Of a DNA stretch of 64,000 nt, positions 62,634 through 64,000 are shown one piece after another. The DNA is taken from assembly GCA_029959285.1 (NCBI GenBank), contig JASCOE010000004.1:248001-312000 (forward strand). Direction: 5' to 3'. Below the pieces are notes generated by a model. That model did no database searches, was not told the origin of the DNA, and saw nothing but the letters and a program-made list of their open reading frames with translations. The stretch is from Flavobacteriaceae bacterium PS02337 (GTDB lineage Bacteria > Bacteroidota > Bacteroidia > Flavobacteriales > Flavobacteriaceae). Within the stretch, counting starts at the first letter, position 1, and every line of letters begins with the position of its first letter. The translations under genes were made by a program, and so were the position numbers.

Positions 62634-62677
62634 TATAATTAATTCTATCGATTTACTAGGGATTAGAAAATATTTTT

Positions 62678-63091
62678 TTATTTATTCACAAGTGAAGCTA
62701 TTGTGATGCCTTCCATAGCCTTTAGAGTTTTGTCTCTAATAAGCATCAAACCGTGACGCAGACTGCATTCAGACTCGGTTTTACAATCAGCGCAAGGCTC
62801 ATAAAAATTTAAAGAAGCGCAAGGCAAAAGTGCAATTGCACCGTCAAACAATCGGTGAATTTCTGCCAAAGTGATGTCATTTTTGGATTTTATCAAGTAA
62901 TAACCGCCAAATTTCCCTTGTTTGCTGCTCACAAAACGACCGCGTTTTAGGTCTAATAATATCTGTTCTAGAAACTTTTTAGGAATATTAGCTCCTTCAG
63001 CAATTTCCACAGTTCTGGAAATGTGATTTTCGTCTTGTTCTGCTAAATAAAGTAAGGCCTTAAGGGCGTATTTTGCTTTATGTGATAACAT
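62678..63091 (-). CDS. Rrf2-family transcriptional regulator
   Basis: A 137-residue protein, the normal Rrf2 length. The winged HTH covers residues 1-75 (LSHKAKYALKALLYLAEQ...TVEIAEGANIPKKFLEQILLDLKRGRFVSSKQGKFGGYYL). Four Cys follow at 91, 100, 103 and 109 (CASLNFYEPCADCKTESEC), close to the spacing of Fe-S-binding Rrf2 members, so a cluster may be the signal. It is upstream of the leader ORF and TonB receptor on the same strand and likely controls them. It is 10 bp after the TPR gene's end, so both may share a transcript. Confidence 0.92.
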   Translation of the reverse strand: MLSHKAKYALKALLYLAEQDENHISRTVEIAEGANIPKKFLEQILLDLKRGRFVSSKQGKFGGYYLIKSKNDITLAEIHRLFDGAIALLPCASLNFYEPCADCKTESECSLRHGLMLIRDKTLKAMEGITIASLVNK

Positions 63092-63101
63092 TTATTCCTT
63101 G

Positions 63102-63881
63102 TTAAATTTTACAATATTCTATTATTAATTCTTGTGCCGGTAAATACCCAAAATTAAACGCTTTTTTTAAATCTGAGCAATAATTTCCTTTTATTTTGAA
63201 ATTAATGTAATAAAGAGCTCTATTAAAATAAGTTTCAGCATTTTCTGGCGCTAAATTTACTGCTGTGTCAAAATCTACTAGTGCATCTTTTGCGTGAATC
63301 ATAGCTTTAGAAACAGCTCTATTTTGAAACGCATCAACAGATTTTGGATCCATTTTAATTACCTCAGTAAAGTCTACAATTGCCTCTTTATGCAAATTTA
63401 GTTCTTTTCTCAATAATCCGCGATTTTGATATGCGGCTAAATTATCTGCTTTTAAGGTAATACTTTTTGAATAATCTTCAATCGCGCCTGTACGATTATA
63501 TATTTTTCTTTTAGCAAAAGCTCTATTAAAATATGCTTTTTGTGAATTTTCGTCTAATGCAATGCATTTCGAAAAGTCATTAATTGCATTTTCATAATCT
63601 TTTAGTTTGAGAAATAAATTTCCTCTGCTAAAGTAAATATTAAAGTCATTTGGGTTTAATGAAACTGCTTTGTCATAATCAGAAATTGCATCAACAAAAT
63701 CATCATTCAAATAATTATCATATCCTCTATAATAATAATTTTCTGCACTTGGATCAGTAGCAATCGAAGCATTTAAATCTTCAATTACTTTATCATTTTG
63801 TATTTTTTCTGACTCAATATATTCCTGAGAATAAGAGGAGAAATAAGAGAAAAATAGAAACAAATAAAAACTGATTTTCAT
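63102..63881 (-). CDS. Exported TPR-repeat protein
   Basis: A 259-residue protein with a signal peptide (ISFYLFLFFSYFSSYSQ). At least six TPR units follow (ENYYYRGYDNYLNDDFVDAIS, FNIYFSRGNLFLKLKDYENAI, QKAYFNRAFAKRKIYNRTGAI, LAAYQNRGLLRKELNLHKEAI, VDAFQNRAVSKAMIHAKDALV, AETYFNRALYYINFKIKGNYC). TPRs mediate protein contacts in the periplasm; the partner is unknown. It lies 10 bp before the Rrf2 gene on the same strand. Confidence 0.88.
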   Translation of the reverse strand: MKISFYLFLFFSYFSSYSQEYIESEKIQNDKVIEDLNASIATDPSAENYYYRGYDNYLNDDFVDAISDYDKAVSLNPNDFNIYFSRGNLFLKLKDYENAINDFSKCIALDENSQKAYFNRAFAKRKIYNRTGAIEDYSKSITLKADNLAAYQNRGLLRKELNLHKEAIVDFTEVIKMDPKSVDAFQNRAVSKAMIHAKDALVDFDTAVNLAPENAETYFNRALYYINFKIKGNYCSDLKKAFNFGYLPAQELIIEYCKI

Positions 63882-63917
63882 AAGCGATTTAAATCTGAAA
63901 AGTGAAACAGAATAATT

Positions 63918-64000
63918 TTACCAGCTTCCGCTAGAACCACCTCCAGAGAAACCACCGCCGCCAAATCCACCGCCAAATCCACCGCCTCCGCCAGACGATC
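63918..64000 (-). CDS. C-terminal Gly-rich end of a probable TPM-domain membrane protein (partial)
   Basis: Only the last 27 codons are in the window. The minus strand reads Gly-rich repeats of the type GGGFGGGGFSGGG and ends SSGSW before TAA at 63918-63920. This low-complexity end with a terminal SGSW is typical of TPM-domain (YgcG-like) proteins of Bacteroidota. The rest of the gene lies outside, so the call is provisional. Confidence 0.55.
   Translation of the reverse strand, partial: SSGGGGGFGGGFGGGGFSGGGSSGSW

Noticed and set aside
62641-62665. A clear Rrf2 operator upstream of the leader ORF
   Set aside because: CTAGTAAATCGATAG has arms of only three matching bases, so it is mentioned as a possibility and not called as a site.
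1-64000. CRISPR arrays, transposases, integrases, rRNA genes
   Set aside because: No regular short direct repeats with spacers, and no transposase, recombinase or rRNA sequence was recognised in any frame.

Overview
The window looks like a chromosomal segment of a Flavobacterium-like member of the Bacteroidota. The evidence is AT-rich DNA, promoters of the TAnnTTTG type, a type IX secretion (T9SS) C-terminal sorting domain, many PorT-like and TonB-linked outer-membrane barrels, DUF4494/DUF3667/YiaAB genes and very short or coupled intergenic gaps. The genus is an inference from these features and no 16S gene is present. Most of the window is ordinary core genome. The accessory part lies at about 14.1-33 kb.

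Layout. 1-5 kb: a TerY-P triad (vWA protein, PP2C phosphatase, protein kinase) followed by terC. 5.2-11 kb: an ABC-F ATPase, an App1-like phosphatidate phosphatase divergent from a diacylglycerol-kinase-like lipid kinase, a FemAB/GNAT-like acyltransferase and a DUF1761 membrane protein. 11-14 kb: a small unknown protein and two secreted unknowns, one with an ASKHA (Ppx/actin-like) fold. 14.1-28.1 kb: a co-directional cluster of two paralogous PorT-like barrels, a T9SS-sorted LamG-like protein, a 3291-residue SpvB/TcdB/RHS protein and a small membrane protein. The RHS protein ends in a phosphodiester-glycosidase (NAGPA-like) tip and the membrane protein is the candidate immunity factor. 28.1-32 kb: a decayed copy of the RHS 3' end followed by small AT-rich genes that look like an immunity array.

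32-36 kb: a lipoprotein gene between 47-bp direct repeats that include the 3' end of an initiator tRNA gene, then tRNA-fMet, DUF4269, a GT39 glycosyltransferase and DUF4494. 36-47 kb: a pepsin-like protease, an XRE-membrane protein, GH130, a two-gene radical-SAM/DUF4130 DNA-repair pair, a PQQ-type propeller, tRNA-Glu, DUF3667, a helical-repeat protein whose natural 5' end seems cut by a TAA, and YiaAB. 47-53.7 kb: a barrel, a membrane-anchored AraC regulator, a DUF1593 nucleoside-hydrolase-like protein behind a LacI-type operator, a TlpA thioredoxin gene split by a TAA, and a DUF6438 protein. 53.8-64 kb: a second tRNA-fMet, era and der, two TonB-type receptors, an Rrf2 regulator with a Cys/Met-ended leader ORF, a TPR protein and the Gly-rich end of a probable TPM-domain protein.

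The best candidates for something new are: (i) the RHS protein with a phosphodiester-glycosidase tip, its membrane immunity candidate and the barrel/barrel/T9SS genes in front of it; (ii) a 35-codon leader ORF ending Met-Cys-Met-Cys between an Rrf2 regulator and a TonB receptor; (iii) a dispersed terminator hairpin family with a GAAA loop whose strand almost always matches the transcript it ends. No CRISPR array, transposase, integrase, rRNA or replication origin was seen.
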